Positions 17,553 to 25,986 of a stretch of DNA of 64,000 nucleotides are shown here, piece by piece. The stretch's first letter is position 1. Each line of letters begins with the position of its first letter. Position numbers and translations under genes: made by a program. Location of the stretch: assembly GCF_030816715.1 (NCBI RefSeq), contig NZ_JAUSYH010000001.1, positions 744,001-808,000 of the forward strand. The letters are read 5' to 3'. The DNA is from Streptomyces achromogenes. GTDB lineage: Bacteria; Actinomycetota; Actinomycetes; Streptomycetales; Streptomycetaceae. A model generated the notes under the pieces. It was not told the origin of the DNA and did no database searches. It saw only the letters and a program-made list of their open reading frames with translations.

Positions 17553-18335
17553 CTACGCGGACCTGACGGTCACGAAGGCGTCGATCGCCGCGGTCAGCTC
17601 GGCCGGCTTCTCCACGGGGAGTTCGTGTCCGGCGTCGATGATGCGCACGAGGGCGTCCGGGTAGGCCTTGGCCATCCGCAGCATCTGACCCACCGGGAGC
17701 TGGATGTCGTGGTAGCCGTGGACCATCAGCGTCGGCGCCTGGATCTCCCCGACCCGGTCGAGGACGTCGAAGGCCCGCATGGCGCCGTACAGGGTCATGA
17801 CCACCTCGCGCGGGGTGTCCGCCGAGGACTTGACGTACGCGCGGATCTCGTCGCGCGGGTAGCCGGGGGCGAAGGCGCGCTGGATGTTGGCGGCGACGAA
17901 CAGCTTGAAGGGGACCAGGGTGGAGACGCCCATCAGCAGTCCTCGGCCCCGGCTGTAGGTCATGCGGCCGATGGAGTTCACCAGCACCATGCGCTCCACC
18001 CGCTCGGGGTGGGAGAGGGCCACGGTCTGCGCGATCATCCCGCCCATCGAGTGGCCGACCGGCACGAACCGCTCGATCTCCAGATGGTCGAGGAGGGCGA
18101 GGAGGTCCCGCGCCAGCTCCTCGACCGTCTTCACGCCCGCCCCGCTGCTCTCGCCGTGGCCGCGCAGGTCGAACCGGATCACCCGGCGCTTCCCGGCGAA
18201 GTGCGCCAGCTGGTGGTCCCAGCGGTGCCGGTCGGCCGTCCAGCCGTGCACGAAGACCAGGGGCACGCCGTCGCCGTCGTGCGGGCCCTCGTCGTCGTAC
18301 GTCAGTGCTGCGCCGTCGACTTCGAGCTGCGGCAT
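17553..18335 (-). CDS. Alpha/beta hydrolase
   Basis: A 260-residue single-domain hydrolase. VPLVFVHGWTADRHRWD is the oxyanion HG motif, FDLRGHGESSGAG follows and the nucleophile elbow is VGHSMGGM (Ser about 98). The acid is in LMVHGYHDIQLPV (His-Asp) and the base His is in IIDAGHELPVEKP. The fold and length match cytosolic esterases, haloperoxidase-like and HOD-type enzymes. AGGAGG lies 6 bases ahead of the ATG at 18335. It converges with the FMN protein gene across 13 bases and is divergent from the release-factor-like gene. The substrate is unknown. Confidence 0.92.
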   Translation of the reverse strand: MPQLEVDGAALTYDDEGPHDGDGVPLVFVHGWTADRHRWDHQLAHFAGKRRVIRFDLRGHGESSGAGVKTVEELARDLLALLDHLEIERFVPVGHSMGGMIAQTVALSHPERVERMVLVNSIGRMTYSRGRGLLMGVSTLVPFKLFVAANIQRAFAPGYPRDEIRAYVKSSADTPREVVMTLYGAMRAFDVLDRVGEIQAPTLMVHGYHDIQLPVGQMLRMAKAYPDALVRIIDAGHELPVEKPAELTAAIDAFVTVRSA

Positions 18336-18524
18336 GGGTGCCTCCTGCGGTGCGGTCCCGGTTACTGACGCGTACGGTAACCGGCCGCCGGGGTCGTCGT
18401 CACCGGCGGCCGCCGGGGAGACCGAAGTGTGACCCCGCCCGTCTCCCCGACGCCGATCTTGACCCGGCCTCGCCCTGATATTGCCCCGAATGCCCCATAC
18501 GTGATTCGGACCTATCGTGCTCGT

Positions 18525-19619
18525 ATGGAGCACGCACTCAGCCCCGCCACCCTCTCCGAACTGCGCCGCCCGCGCCCGTATCCGGCGGTGTCCGTGCTGA
18601 CGCCGACCCACCGGCGCGAACCCGGGAACGCCCAGGACCGGGTCCGGCTGCGCAACGTCGTGGCCGAGGCGAAGAGACAGCTGGAGCACGACCCGGCGAT
18701 CACCCGCGAGCGGCGCGCCGACGTCGCGGGACAGCTCGACCGCGCCCTGGCCGAGGTCGACCTGACGCACAGCGAGGACGGCCTGGTCATCTACGCGGCG
18801 CCGGGCGAGCACCAGGTGTGGTCGCTGGCCCGTCCCGTGCCCGAACGCGTCGTGCTCTCCGACACGTTCCTGACGCGCAACCTGGTCTCCGCGCAGGCCG
18901 CCGAGCGGCCGTTCTGGGCGCTCTCGGTCTCCGCCGACCGCGCCACACTGTGGAACGGCGGCGCCGACCGGGTGACCGAGGAGCACGCCAACGGCTTCCC
19001 GCTGGTCAGAAGCCAGCCGAACTTCGACGCCGAGCGCATGCAGCGGACCGGCGACCTGCCCAGCACGTTCCGCGACGAGGGCACCCGCCACTTCCTGCGC
19101 GACGCCGACACCGCCGTGGGCAGGCTGCTGCGCGCACACCCGCGGCCGCTGGTCGTCACCGGCGAGCCGGCGGCGCTGTCGCTCCTCGACGAGCTGGGCG
19201 GCGTCACCCGCGACGCGCTGCACATCGCGCACGGCGGACTCTCGCACGGCCCGCCCGAGGCCGTGTGGCAGGCGGTGCGCCCGCGGCTCGACGCGGAGTC
19301 CCGCCGGGACGCGGCGTCGGTCACCCGGGTACTCGACTCGGCACGCGGGCACCGCATGTTCGCGGCCGGCGTCGACGAGCTGTGGCAGAACGCGCGGGAG
19401 GGCCGGGTCAGGCTGCTGGCGGTCGAGGAGAACTACCGGATCACGGTCCGCGACCACGGCGACCATCTCGTCCCGGCCACGAGCGGCGACCTGGACGCCC
19501 GCGAGGACATCGTCGACGAGATCGTCGAGCAGTGCCTGGAGACGGGCGCCGCGGTGCGTTTCGTGCCGGACGGCACCCTGGGCGACGTGGACGGCATCGC
19601 GGGCGTGTTGCGCTACTGA
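18525..19619 (+). CDS. baeRF-type (bacterial archaeo-eukaryotic release-factor-like) protein
   Basis: A 364-residue cytosolic protein: [25 protein letters not shown], then [50 protein letters not shown], and a C-terminal [24 protein letters not shown]. This architecture is that of the baeRF3/baeRF2 families, relatives of eRF1 and Pelota thought to act on stalled ribosomes or stress. No GGQ loop is visible, which fits the divergent subfamilies. No ribosome site precedes the ATG. TATCGT lies six bases upstream, so the message may be leaderless. The exact role is unknown. Confidence 0.8.
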   Translation: MEHALSPATLSELRRPRPYPAVSVLTPTHRREPGNAQDRVRLRNVVAEAKRQLEHDPAITRERRADVAGQLDRALAEVDLTHSEDGLVIYAAPGEHQVWSLARPVPERVVLSDTFLTRNLVSAQAAERPFWALSVSADRATLWNGGADRVTEEHANGFPLVRSQPNFDAERMQRTGDLPSTFRDEGTRHFLRDADTAVGRLLRAHPRPLVVTGEPAALSLLDELGGVTRDALHIAHGGLSHGPPEAVWQAVRPRLDAESRRDAASVTRVLDSARGHRMFAAGVDELWQNAREGRVRLLAVEENYRITVRDHGDHLVPATSGDLDAREDIVDEIVEQCLETGAAVRFVPDGTLGDVDGIAGVLRY

Positions 19620-19704
19620 CCGCCGGCCCGCCACGGCCCTGTTCAGCTGCTTTCCCCGGCGGCGTACGCTACGGCGTGATCGTCGAAGGGGAGGGGGCGG
19701 GCGC

Positions 19705-20727
19705 GTGGGCGACCTGTTGGGCGTGGCGGTGCTGGGCGCCGGACACATGGGCGCCGACCACATACGCCGTCTGGACCGCGTGGTGAGCGGCGCCAGGGTG
19801 GCCGCGGTGGCCGACCCCGACGCGGGGCGTGCCGAGGAGGCCGTGGCCGGGCTCGATGCGGTGACGGTCCACACGGAGGCGGAGGCCGCGCTCGACGCGC
19901 CCGGCGTCGAAGCGGTGCTGATCGCCTCGCCCGGGCCCGCCCACCAGGAGGCGCTGCTCGCGGCCTTCGCCCGCGGCCTTCCGGTGCTCTGCGAGAAACC
20001 CATGGTGCCGGACACGGCGGGGGCGCTGTGCGTGCTGGAGGCGGAGGCCCGGCTCGGACGGCGGCTGGCGCAGATCGGGTTCATGCGGCGGTACGACGCC
20101 GAGTACCGCAGGCTGAAGGCGCTGCTGGACGACGGACGGCTGGGACGGCCGCTGATGCTGCACTGCGTGCACCGCAACGTGTCCTCGCCGCCGGACTTCA
20201 CCAGCGCGATGCTGGTCGACAGTTCGGTGTCGCACGAGATCGACGCGGCCCGCTGGCTGCTCGGCCACGAGCTGACCTCGGTCTCCGTGCTGCGGCCGCG
20301 CCCCTCGTCCGGCGCCCCGCAGGGCCTGCTGGACCCCCAGTTCGTACTCTTCGAGACCGCCGACGGCGCCCTGGTCGACGTGGAGGTCTTCGTCAACTGC
20401 GGCTTCGGTTACCAGGTGCGCTGCGAGGCCGTGTGCGAGGCCGGCAGCGCGCGTATCGGCGACGACCACGGCATGCTCGTCACCGCACGGGGCGCCGCCG
20501 GCGCGGAGGTGCCGCAGGACTACCTCGTGCGGTTCGCGGACGCCTACGACCGCGAGGTGCAGACCTGGGTCGACGCCACCCGGCGCGGCCGGGTCACCGG
20601 CCCGTCCGTGTGGGACGGCTACGCGGCCTCGGCCGTCGCCGAGGCCGGGGTCCGGTCCCTCGGGAGCGGGGCGCGCGTCGCCGTCGAACTCGCCGCGCGC
20701 CCCGGGCTGTACGCCGCCGGCCGCTGA
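19705..20727 (+). CDS. Gfo/Idh/MocA family oxidoreductase (inositol dehydrogenase-like)
   Basis: A 340-residue NAD(P)-dependent dehydrogenase. The Rossmann domain begins [38 protein letters not shown] leads to the conserved VLCEKPM lysine motif, and [24 protein letters not shown] follows. The C-terminal domain holds the catalytic [15 protein letters not shown] segment (Asp-His-type pair as HEID). The end ([13 protein letters not shown]) resembles inositol 2-dehydrogenases. It begins with GTG preceded by GGAGGGGG. The sugar or cyclitol substrate cannot be fixed; no transporter or iol genes are nearby. Confidence 0.92.
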   Translation: MGDLLGVAVLGAGHMGADHIRRLDRVVSGARVAAVADPDAGRAEEAVAGLDAVTVHTEAEAALDAPGVEAVLIASPGPAHQEALLAAFARGLPVLCEKPMVPDTAGALCVLEAEARLGRRLAQIGFMRRYDAEYRRLKALLDDGRLGRPLMLHCVHRNVSSPPDFTSAMLVDSSVSHEIDAARWLLGHELTSVSVLRPRPSSGAPQGLLDPQFVLFETADGALVDVEVFVNCGFGYQVRCEAVCEAGSARIGDDHGMLVTARGAAGAEVPQDYLVRFADAYDREVQTWVDATRRGRVTGPSVWDGYAASAVAEAGVRSLGSGARVAVELAARPGLYAAGR

Positions 20728-20740
20728 GCGGGAGCGGACC

Positions 20741-21160
20741 TCAGACGTTGCCGAGCAGGGCCTGCAGACCCCTGTCGACCGCGCTGCCCACGTCCTCGCC
20801 GCCACGGGCCACGACCGCGTAGCTGCGCAGCAGGAAGCGGCGCAGGGCCCCGGTGTCGAACTGGAGCAGGGCCATCCCGAGCGGCGAGTGGAACTCCATC
20901 ACCGTACGGGCCTGCCCACAGGGCCAGATGTGCACGTCACCGCTCCCGGCCGGACCGTCCACGCCCTGCTCCAGCAGCCCGCGGCCGAAGGTCCAGGTGA
21001 CCGGCTCGCCCGCGAGGGAGACCTCGGGCGGGAAGTCGACGTGCACGGCGAACGGGTCGGCGGAGTCGTAGCGGAGCGTGGCGGGCACGGGCAGCGCCTG
21101 GTCCTCCGCGGTGATCAACCGGGCGCGGACGAGTTGTTCCAGAGTGGTGTCCATGCACAT
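20741..21160 (-). CDS. SsgA-like sporulation and cell-division regulator (SALP)
   Basis: A 139-residue protein of the actinomycete-specific SsgA family. Conserved stretches are LPVPATLRYDSADPFAVHVDFPPEVSL cut at its middle, GEPVTWTFGRGLLEQGV, GSGDVHIWPC and RTVMEFHSPLGMALLQFD. SALPs position septa and peptidoglycan changes during sporulation by acting with FtsZ-linked proteins. The start may be ATG 21160 (GAGG 4 bases ahead) or ATG 21154. The upstream region holds a perfect TGTGA-N6-TCACA dyad, so control by a CRP-family regulator is plausible. It converges with the oxidoreductase gene across 13 bases. Confidence 0.93.
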   Translation of the reverse strand: MCMDTTLEQLVRARLITAEDQALPVPATLRYDSADPFAVHVDFPPEVSLAGEPVTWTFGRGLLEQGVDGPAGSGDVHIWPCGQARTVMEFHSPLGMALLQFDTGALRRFLLRSYAVVARGGEDVGSAVDRGLQALLGNV

Positions 21161-21185
21161 AGGACCTCGCGGAGGCCGATCGCAT

Positions 21186-21239
21186 TACGCCTTCTCCGGG
21201 ACCAATTAATGTGACCTGCATCACACCGCTGAAGGCGTA
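21186..21239. promoter_or_regulatory. Long inverted repeat enclosing a CRP-like site upstream of the SsgA-like gene
   Basis: Arms TACGCCTTC (21186-21194) and GAAGGCGTA (21231-21239) are a perfect 9-bp match with a 36-base spacer. The spacer contains the AT-rich ACCAATTAAT and the CRP-like dyad. It lies 26-80 bases upstream of the gene start, where promoter and operator are expected. Confidence 0.65.
21210..21225. promoter_or_regulatory. CRP-like operator TGTGA-N6-TCACA
   Basis: TGTGACCTGCATCACA is a perfect match to the CRP/Vfr family consensus half-sites with six spacer bases. It is centred about 57 bases upstream of the SsgA-like start. Streptomyces Crp binds related sites and is needed for germination and development. 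Confidence 0.7.
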
Positions 21240-21296
21240 GAACATACGCCCGTCGAACACCCGGATGACACTCATCTCGGCCGCCCCACGAGTCCC

Positions 21297-21325
21297 TCAA
21301 GTCACGTACTCTGTCTACGACTTGA
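21297..21325. promoter_or_regulatory. Inverted repeat TCAAGTC-N15-GACTTGA
   Basis: Perfect 7-bp arms with a 15-base spacer, about 180 bases upstream of the PAS-PP2C phosphatase gene. It could be an operator or an RNA hairpin. The rest of the 343-base intergenic region shows nothing else I can name. Confidence 0.4.
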
Positions 21326-21503
21326 AGCCCCTTCGAGGAGCTCGACCCGCACTCGTCCACCCCTCCGTGAAGACACTGGCATATGCCGGAAGCACCACCG
21401 AATCGTGTGTTGCCAAATCCCTTACACCGCGTCGCGGGCTGTGCCACAGTCGTAACGGCCCTCGCGTCAGCCTTCGTCGAACCGTCCCGCATCGGAGAGC
21501 GTC

Positions 21504-22895
21504 ATGCCGCCCCACGTCTCTGCGGATCACCCGGCCGCCCAGCCGCCGGCACGCGGCTCGGTGGACGCGCTGATCTCGCAGACCCGACGGCTCAAGGGCG
21601 ACATGGACGCCGTACGACAGGACGCCCAGGGCGACGCGACCGACCCCGAGGGACGCTGGCAGCGCGCCCTCTACGATCTGGCGCGACACCAACTCGACGA
21701 CCTCGACGCCCACTTGGCCCAGTTACGGGACGGCCCCCGGCCGGTGCCGCCCGCCGGCCCCCCGCCCGCGGCCGCGGCTCCCCGGCGTGAGTCCCTGCTC
21801 AGCCGGGTCGGCAGCGCCGAGTGGAACCTGCTGACGGACGAAGCCGTGTGGTCCGAGGAGCTCTACCGGATCCTCGGCCGCGACCCCGCCACTCCCCCGC
21901 TCACCCTCGACGAACTCCCCTGTCTCGTCCTCGAGGAGGACCGGCCCCGACTGACCGCGATGGTCACGGACTGCCTGGTCGACGCCCGGCCCATCGACGG
22001 CGAGTTCCGCGTCCTGCACCCGACGGGCACCCCGCGTACCGTGCACATGATGGGCGAACCGGTGCTCGACTCCGACGGCGCCACCGCCTCCATGTGGGCC
22101 GTACTGCGGGACGTCAGCGAACTGCGCCGCACCCAGCGCGCGGTGCGCGAGAGCCAGGACTCGCTGCAGGCCCGGCGGCAGGCGCAGACCGAGCACCGGC
22201 TGGCGGCCCAGTTGCAGGAAGCCGTCCTGCCCCCGCACCGCGTCCCGCTGCGCCTGCCGCACGAGGGCCCGAGCACGCTCGACGTCGCCGCCTGTTATCT
22301 GCCCGCCGCCACCACCTCCCTGATCGGCGGCGACTGGTACGACGCGCTCGAACTCCCCGACGCCGAGACCCTGCTCGGCGTCGGCGATCTCACCGGACAC
22401 GGCCCGGCCGTCACCTCGAACACCGCGATGCTGTTGGGCGCCCTGCGCGGCATGGCCATGGCGGGCGCCCAGCCGGCCCGGCTGCTGTCCTGGCTGAACC
22501 AGTTACTGGACGCCACCGCCCGACCGGTCCTCGGCAGCGCCGTCTGCTGTCGCTACCGGCCGCAGACCCGCACCCTGGTGTGGGCGCAGGCCGGTCACCC
22601 CGCCCCGCTGCTGTTCCGCGACGGGACGGGACGCCGGCTGCGGGCGCCGGAGGGCTCCCTGCTCGGAGCCGCCCCACGCGCCGCGTACGAGCAGGCCGAG
22701 GAAACCCTCCGCGAGGGCGACCTGATCCTGCTGCACACAGACGGTCTGGCCCCCGCCGACCGTCTCCTCGCGCTGGCCCCCCTCCTGGAGGGAACACGCA
22801 GCTCCCAGGAGTGCGTCGAAGCAGTGGTGCGGGAGTGCGGCGAGGACGAACGCACCGACGACGCCTGTGTGCTCGTCGCCCGGGTGACCCGGTAG
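21504..22895 (+). CDS. PAS domain SpoIIE-type (PP2C) serine phosphatase
   Basis: A 463-residue cytosolic protein phosphatase. Residues 1-75 are a helical GAF-less N-terminus (LISQTRRLKGDMDAVRQDAQG). A PAS fold follows at about 95-215 (SAEWNLLTDEAVWSEELYRILGRDP, ending MWAVLRDVSELRRTQRAV), then a linker helix and the SpoIIE domain at 235-463: LQEAVLPPH, IGGDWYDALELPD, GVGDLTGHGPAVTSNTAMLLGAL, WAQAGHPAPLLF and ILLHTDGLAP carry the metal-binding Asp/Gly motifs. The terminal ERTDDACVLVARV completes the site. These proteins dephosphorylate anti-sigma antagonists. Its partner is not in the window. GGAGAG precedes the ATG. Confidence 0.93.
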   Translation: MPPHVSADHPAAQPPARGSVDALISQTRRLKGDMDAVRQDAQGDATDPEGRWQRALYDLARHQLDDLDAHLAQLRDGPRPVPPAGPPPAAAAPRRESLLSRVGSAEWNLLTDEAVWSEELYRILGRDPATPPLTLDELPCLVLEEDRPRLTAMVTDCLVDARPIDGEFRVLHPTGTPRTVHMMGEPVLDSDGATASMWAVLRDVSELRRTQRAVRESQDSLQARRQAQTEHRLAAQLQEAVLPPHRVPLRLPHEGPSTLDVAACYLPAATTSLIGGDWYDALELPDAETLLGVGDLTGHGPAVTSNTAMLLGALRGMAMAGAQPARLLSWLNQLLDATARPVLGSAVCCRYRPQTRTLVWAQAGHPAPLLFRDGTGRRLRAPEGSLLGAAPRAAYEQAEETLREGDLILLHTDGLAPADRLLALAPLLEGTRSSQECVEAVVRECGEDERTDDACVLVARVTR

Positions 22896-22903
22896 CAGGC
22901 CGG

Positions 22904-22923
22904 GCGACCCGGTGACGGGTCGC
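22904..22923. terminator. Hairpin terminator between convergent genes
   Basis: A perfect 8-bp stem GCGACCCG / CGGGTCGC with a GTGA loop. It lies 9 bases after the phosphatase stop and 20 bases beyond the end of the convergent regulator gene. Confidence 0.75.
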
Positions 22924-22942
22924 GTCGAGGAAGCCGACTCGC

Positions 22943-24445
22943 TCACGCCCGGGCGCTGTCGCCCCCTTTCGCGCCCTTCTGCTTCGGCAGCGCCAGCCGG
23001 ATCTCCTCACGCAGTTCGCTGATCCTCGGATAGCCGGCGTACTGCGCGGTGAGCCGGTACATCTGGCTCAGCCGGTCCCAGGTGCGCCGGGAGGAGTTCG
23101 ACCCCATCGACATCAGGGCCAGCCGTGCGAAACGGTCCGCCTGTTCGGGGTCGTCCGCGATGAAGCAGGCGGACGCCATGGACAGATGGTCGAAGATCTT
23201 CGACCGCTCGCGCCCGTCGACGCGCAGCGCCAGGGCCTTCTCCGCGTAGTACTGGGCGTGGGCGGCCGCCTGCGGTTCGAACTCGGCCAGCGTGCGATAG
23301 GCGAGAGCCTGCATCCCGTACAGATCCTCGTCCTTGAAGGTCTGCATCCAGGACGGCGCGACCATGTCGCCCTTGTCGGAGACGAAGAGGTCCTCCGCCC
23401 GGCCGAGGGTGCGCCGCATGGCCTGACCCTTGCCCATCGCCGCCTGCGCCCAGGCCTCGATGGTGTGGAACATCGCCCGGGTGCGCGGCAGCACCTCCTC
23501 GCCGGAGCCGGACTGGGCCAGTTTCATCAGGTCGAGGGCGTCGCCGGGCCGTCCGAGGTGGACCATCTGCCGGGCGGCCCGGGACAGCGCCTCACCGGCC
23601 CGCGGCCGGTCGCCGCCCTCCCGTGCCGCATGGGCGGCGATGACGAAGTACTTCTGGGCGGTGGGTTCGAGGCCGACGTCGTGCGACATCCAGCCGGCGA
23701 GGACGGCGAGGTTGGCCGCGACGCCCCACAGGCGCCGCTGGAGATGGGCGGGATGACGGTAGGCCAGGATGCCGCCCACCTCGTTGAGCTGTCCCACGAC
23801 CGCCTTGCGTTGCAGCCCGCCTCCGCGGGCCGCGTCCCAGGCCCGGAACACCTCGACCGAGCGCTCCAGTTCGTCGACCTCCTCCGCCCCGATGGGAGCG
23901 GCCTCGTAGCGGTCGAACCCGGCGGGATCGGCCTGGTGCAGGAGCGGATGGCCGACGGCGGGAGCGTCGGCGGCGAGAGTGGGGTCGGTGTGCAGCCAGT
24001 CGTGCATGGCACTGCTGAGAGCTGATCCCGCGGTGAGCGCGGCACCCGCGCCCACCAGACCGCGTCGGTTGAGCATGAGGTCCATTCCCGTGAATTCGGT
24101 GAGGACCGCAGCAGTCCGTTCGGGCGCCCACGGCACGCCGTCGGGGTGTTCAGCACTCCCGCCGCCGGGCCGTTTACCTGTACGCCCGTGCCGGACCAGA
24201 CCGAGGTCCTCGATGGTCACGACACGGCCGAGACGCTCGGTGAACAGGGCCGCCAGCACCCGCGGCACCGGATCGCGCGGGATCTCTCCCGTGTCGATCC
24301 ACCGCCGCACCCGGGAGGTGTCGGTCGACAGCTGGGGGTGGCCCATGGCCGCCGCCTGCCGGTTGACCAGCCTCGCGAGTTCGCCCTTGGACCAGCCGGC
24401 CAGGCCGAACAGATCCGAGAGACGGGTGTTGGGTTGTCCGCTCAC
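22943..24445 (-). CDS. HTH-TPR regulator of the NsdA/NsdB type
   Basis: A 500-residue protein. An N-terminal helix-turn-helix-like region is at about 5-90 (LSDLFGLAGWSKGELARLVNRQA, then TDTSRVRRWIDTGEIPRDPVPRVLAALF). A hydrophobic hinge GLVGAGAALTAGSALSS is near 130. The C-terminal two thirds are TPR-like helices (LWGVAANLAVLAGWMSHDVG, AQKYFVIAAHAAREGGDRPRAGEAL, HAQYYAEKALALRVDGRERSKIFDHL). NsdA and NsdB of S. coelicolor have this size and plan and repress antibiotic production or development. Which one this matches cannot be told here. It is divergent from the phosphotransferase gene; three 10-bp direct repeats lie 62-89 bases upstream. Confidence 0.85.
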   Translation of the reverse strand: MSGQPNTRLSDLFGLAGWSKGELARLVNRQAAAMGHPQLSTDTSRVRRWIDTGEIPRDPVPRVLAALFTERLGRVVTIEDLGLVRHGRTGKRPGGGSAEHPDGVPWAPERTAAVLTEFTGMDLMLNRRGLVGAGAALTAGSALSSAMHDWLHTDPTLAADAPAVGHPLLHQADPAGFDRYEAAPIGAEEVDELERSVEVFRAWDAARGGGLQRKAVVGQLNEVGGILAYRHPAHLQRRLWGVAANLAVLAGWMSHDVGLEPTAQKYFVIAAHAAREGGDRPRAGEALSRAARQMVHLGRPGDALDLMKLAQSGSGEEVLPRTRAMFHTIEAWAQAAMGKGQAMRRTLGRAEDLFVSDKGDMVAPSWMQTFKDEDLYGMQALAYRTLAEFEPQAAAHAQYYAEKALALRVDGRERSKIFDHLSMASACFIADDPEQADRFARLALMSMGSNSSRRTWDRLSQMYRLTAQYAGYPRISELREEIRLALPKQKGAKGGDSARA

Positions 24446-24506
24446 GTCAAGCCCCCAGGTTCTCGGCTGAGTTGACAGTAGCCCGGTGAAAGTTGCCGGG
24501 CGACTA

Positions 24507-24534
24507 TTCGCCAGGGTTCGCCAGGGTCCGCCAG
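24507..24534. promoter_or_regulatory. Three head-to-tail 10-bp repeats (TTCGCCAGGG) in the divergent promoter region
   Basis: TTCGCCAGGG at 24507, TTCGCCAGGG at 24517 and TCCGCCAG at 24527 are spaced by one DNA helical turn. They sit between the start of the NsdA/B-like gene (24445) and the phosphotransferase (24676). Helically phased direct repeats are typical of activator binding. Confidence 0.6.
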
Positions 24535-24675
24535 ATGGTGTGCCACTGGGCGACGGGTGTCAGGTAGGAAAGCGCCACCCCGACCCGGTCGCCGAGGGAC
24601 ATTCCCCAGGGTGCACCCGAAAGGGCCGGTCGGGGCAGCGCTCTGACGTCCGGCACACGAAGGGATCTGTTCCCC

Positions 24676-25812
24676 ATGTACGCAGCATCGTCCTCCGTGT
24701 CCGCCCCGCCCCGGTCGCTGCACACCCGCCCGGGCGGCGGCGGCCCCTACCTCGCCCCCGCGCGAACGGCGGCCCCCACGCTCGGCGCGGGCGGCGTGCG
24801 CCGTCCCGCGGGGCTCGGCACGCAACCGCTCAGCGGGAGGCTCGACCTGTCCGGCCCCCAGGGCGCCCAACTGCGCACCGCGATCGCCTCGGTGCACCGC
24901 ATCTGTCCGGAGTTCGCGCCGGTCCAGGTCCTGCGCCGCAGCGGACGTTCCGTGCTCCTGGTCGGCACGACGGGACGCAGCACGGCCGTCGCCAAGTGCT
25001 TACTGGACCACTCCCCCGCGTGGGCCGAGCGGATCCGGCACGAAATAGCGGCATACCGCACGTTCGTCCGGCAGCGCCCCCCGGTGCGGGTGCCGAGACT
25101 GATCGCGGCGGACCCGGACAACTGCACTCTGGTGATCGAGCGGATGCCGGGGCGGGCGGCGGCCCTGCAGCGGCACCCCACCGAAGCCCCGCCGCGGGCG
25201 GACGTCAGGGCCGCGCTCGGCGCGATCTGCCGGCTCAACGCCTGGCGGCCGCCGGCCGGCTCGTTCGACGCGCCGCTGGACTACGCCGCCCGCATCTCCC
25301 GCTACCACGAGCTGGGTCTGCTCACCGACCGGGACCTGGGCGACCTGCAGAAGCTGCTGCACGGCATCGCGGCCACCACGGGCCGGCAGGGCATGGGCCA
25401 GTTCTGTCACGGTGACGCCCTCCTGTCGAACATCCTTCTCTCACCGGCCGGTCCCGTGCTGGTGGACTGGGAGCACGCGGGCTGGTACCTGCCGGGCTAC
25501 GACCTGGCGACGCTGTGGTCGGCGCTGGGCGACGCGCCGGTGGCGCGCCGTCAGATCAGCCAGATCGCCCAGTCGGCGGGCCCGGCCTCCCGGGACGCCT
25601 TCCTGGTGAACCTGATGCTGGTCCTGACCCGCGAGATCCGCACCTACGAGACGGCCGTGCAGCGCTCGATGCACGACACGCCCTCGGCTCCGGGGGCGGC
25701 CCACGCGGGAGCCGCGCCGGCGGGCGAGGAGCAGCGTCTGCTGCTGCGGCGACTGCACGACGACTGCCAGCTGGCCCGCCGGGCCGTACGCGCGGCGGTC
25801 GGCACGCGCTGA
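24676..25812 (+). CDS. Phosphotransferase of the APH (aminoglycoside phosphotransferase-like) fold
   Basis: A 378-residue kinase-fold protein with a 60-residue disordered Pro/Gly N-terminus. The ATP part has [20 protein letters not shown] (Lys in AVAK), helix [14 protein letters not shown] and hinge [10 protein letters not shown]. The catalytic loop is [15 protein letters not shown] (HGD-x4-N) and the metal Asp is in [21 protein letters not shown]. Such enzymes phosphorylate small alcohol groups such as antibiotics, choline or sugars; the substrate here is not deducible. It follows the region of phased direct repeats and may answer the same regulator as the divergent NsdA/B-like gene. Confidence 0.9.
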   Translation: MYAASSSVSAPPRSLHTRPGGGGPYLAPARTAAPTLGAGGVRRPAGLGTQPLSGRLDLSGPQGAQLRTAIASVHRICPEFAPVQVLRRSGRSVLLVGTTGRSTAVAKCLLDHSPAWAERIRHEIAAYRTFVRQRPPVRVPRLIAADPDNCTLVIERMPGRAAALQRHPTEAPPRADVRAALGAICRLNAWRPPAGSFDAPLDYAARISRYHELGLLTDRDLGDLQKLLHGIAATTGRQGMGQFCHGDALLSNILLSPAGPVLVDWEHAGWYLPGYDLATLWSALGDAPVARRQISQIAQSAGPASRDAFLVNLMLVLTREIRTYETAVQRSMHDTPSAPGAAHAGAAPAGEEQRLLLRRLHDDCQLARRAVRAAVGTR

Positions 25813-25986
25813 GGGAGCGTCAGTCCGCCGTGCGTCTGAACGGCGGCGCACCTCGGACTGACGTGTGCGGTGTCTTGACGAGGGAATTCGTCCCTGTATG
25901 GGCATGATTGACGGGTTGTCGGCCCGGTCCGGCCAGTCGGCCGCGGCCGGCCCGCACGCCCCGCTCTCTCGTCCCTGGAGGCCGCA

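Noticed and set aside
24747..25238. Minus-strand frame opposite the phosphotransferase
   Set aside because: Antisense to a gene with complete APH motifs; no start signal.
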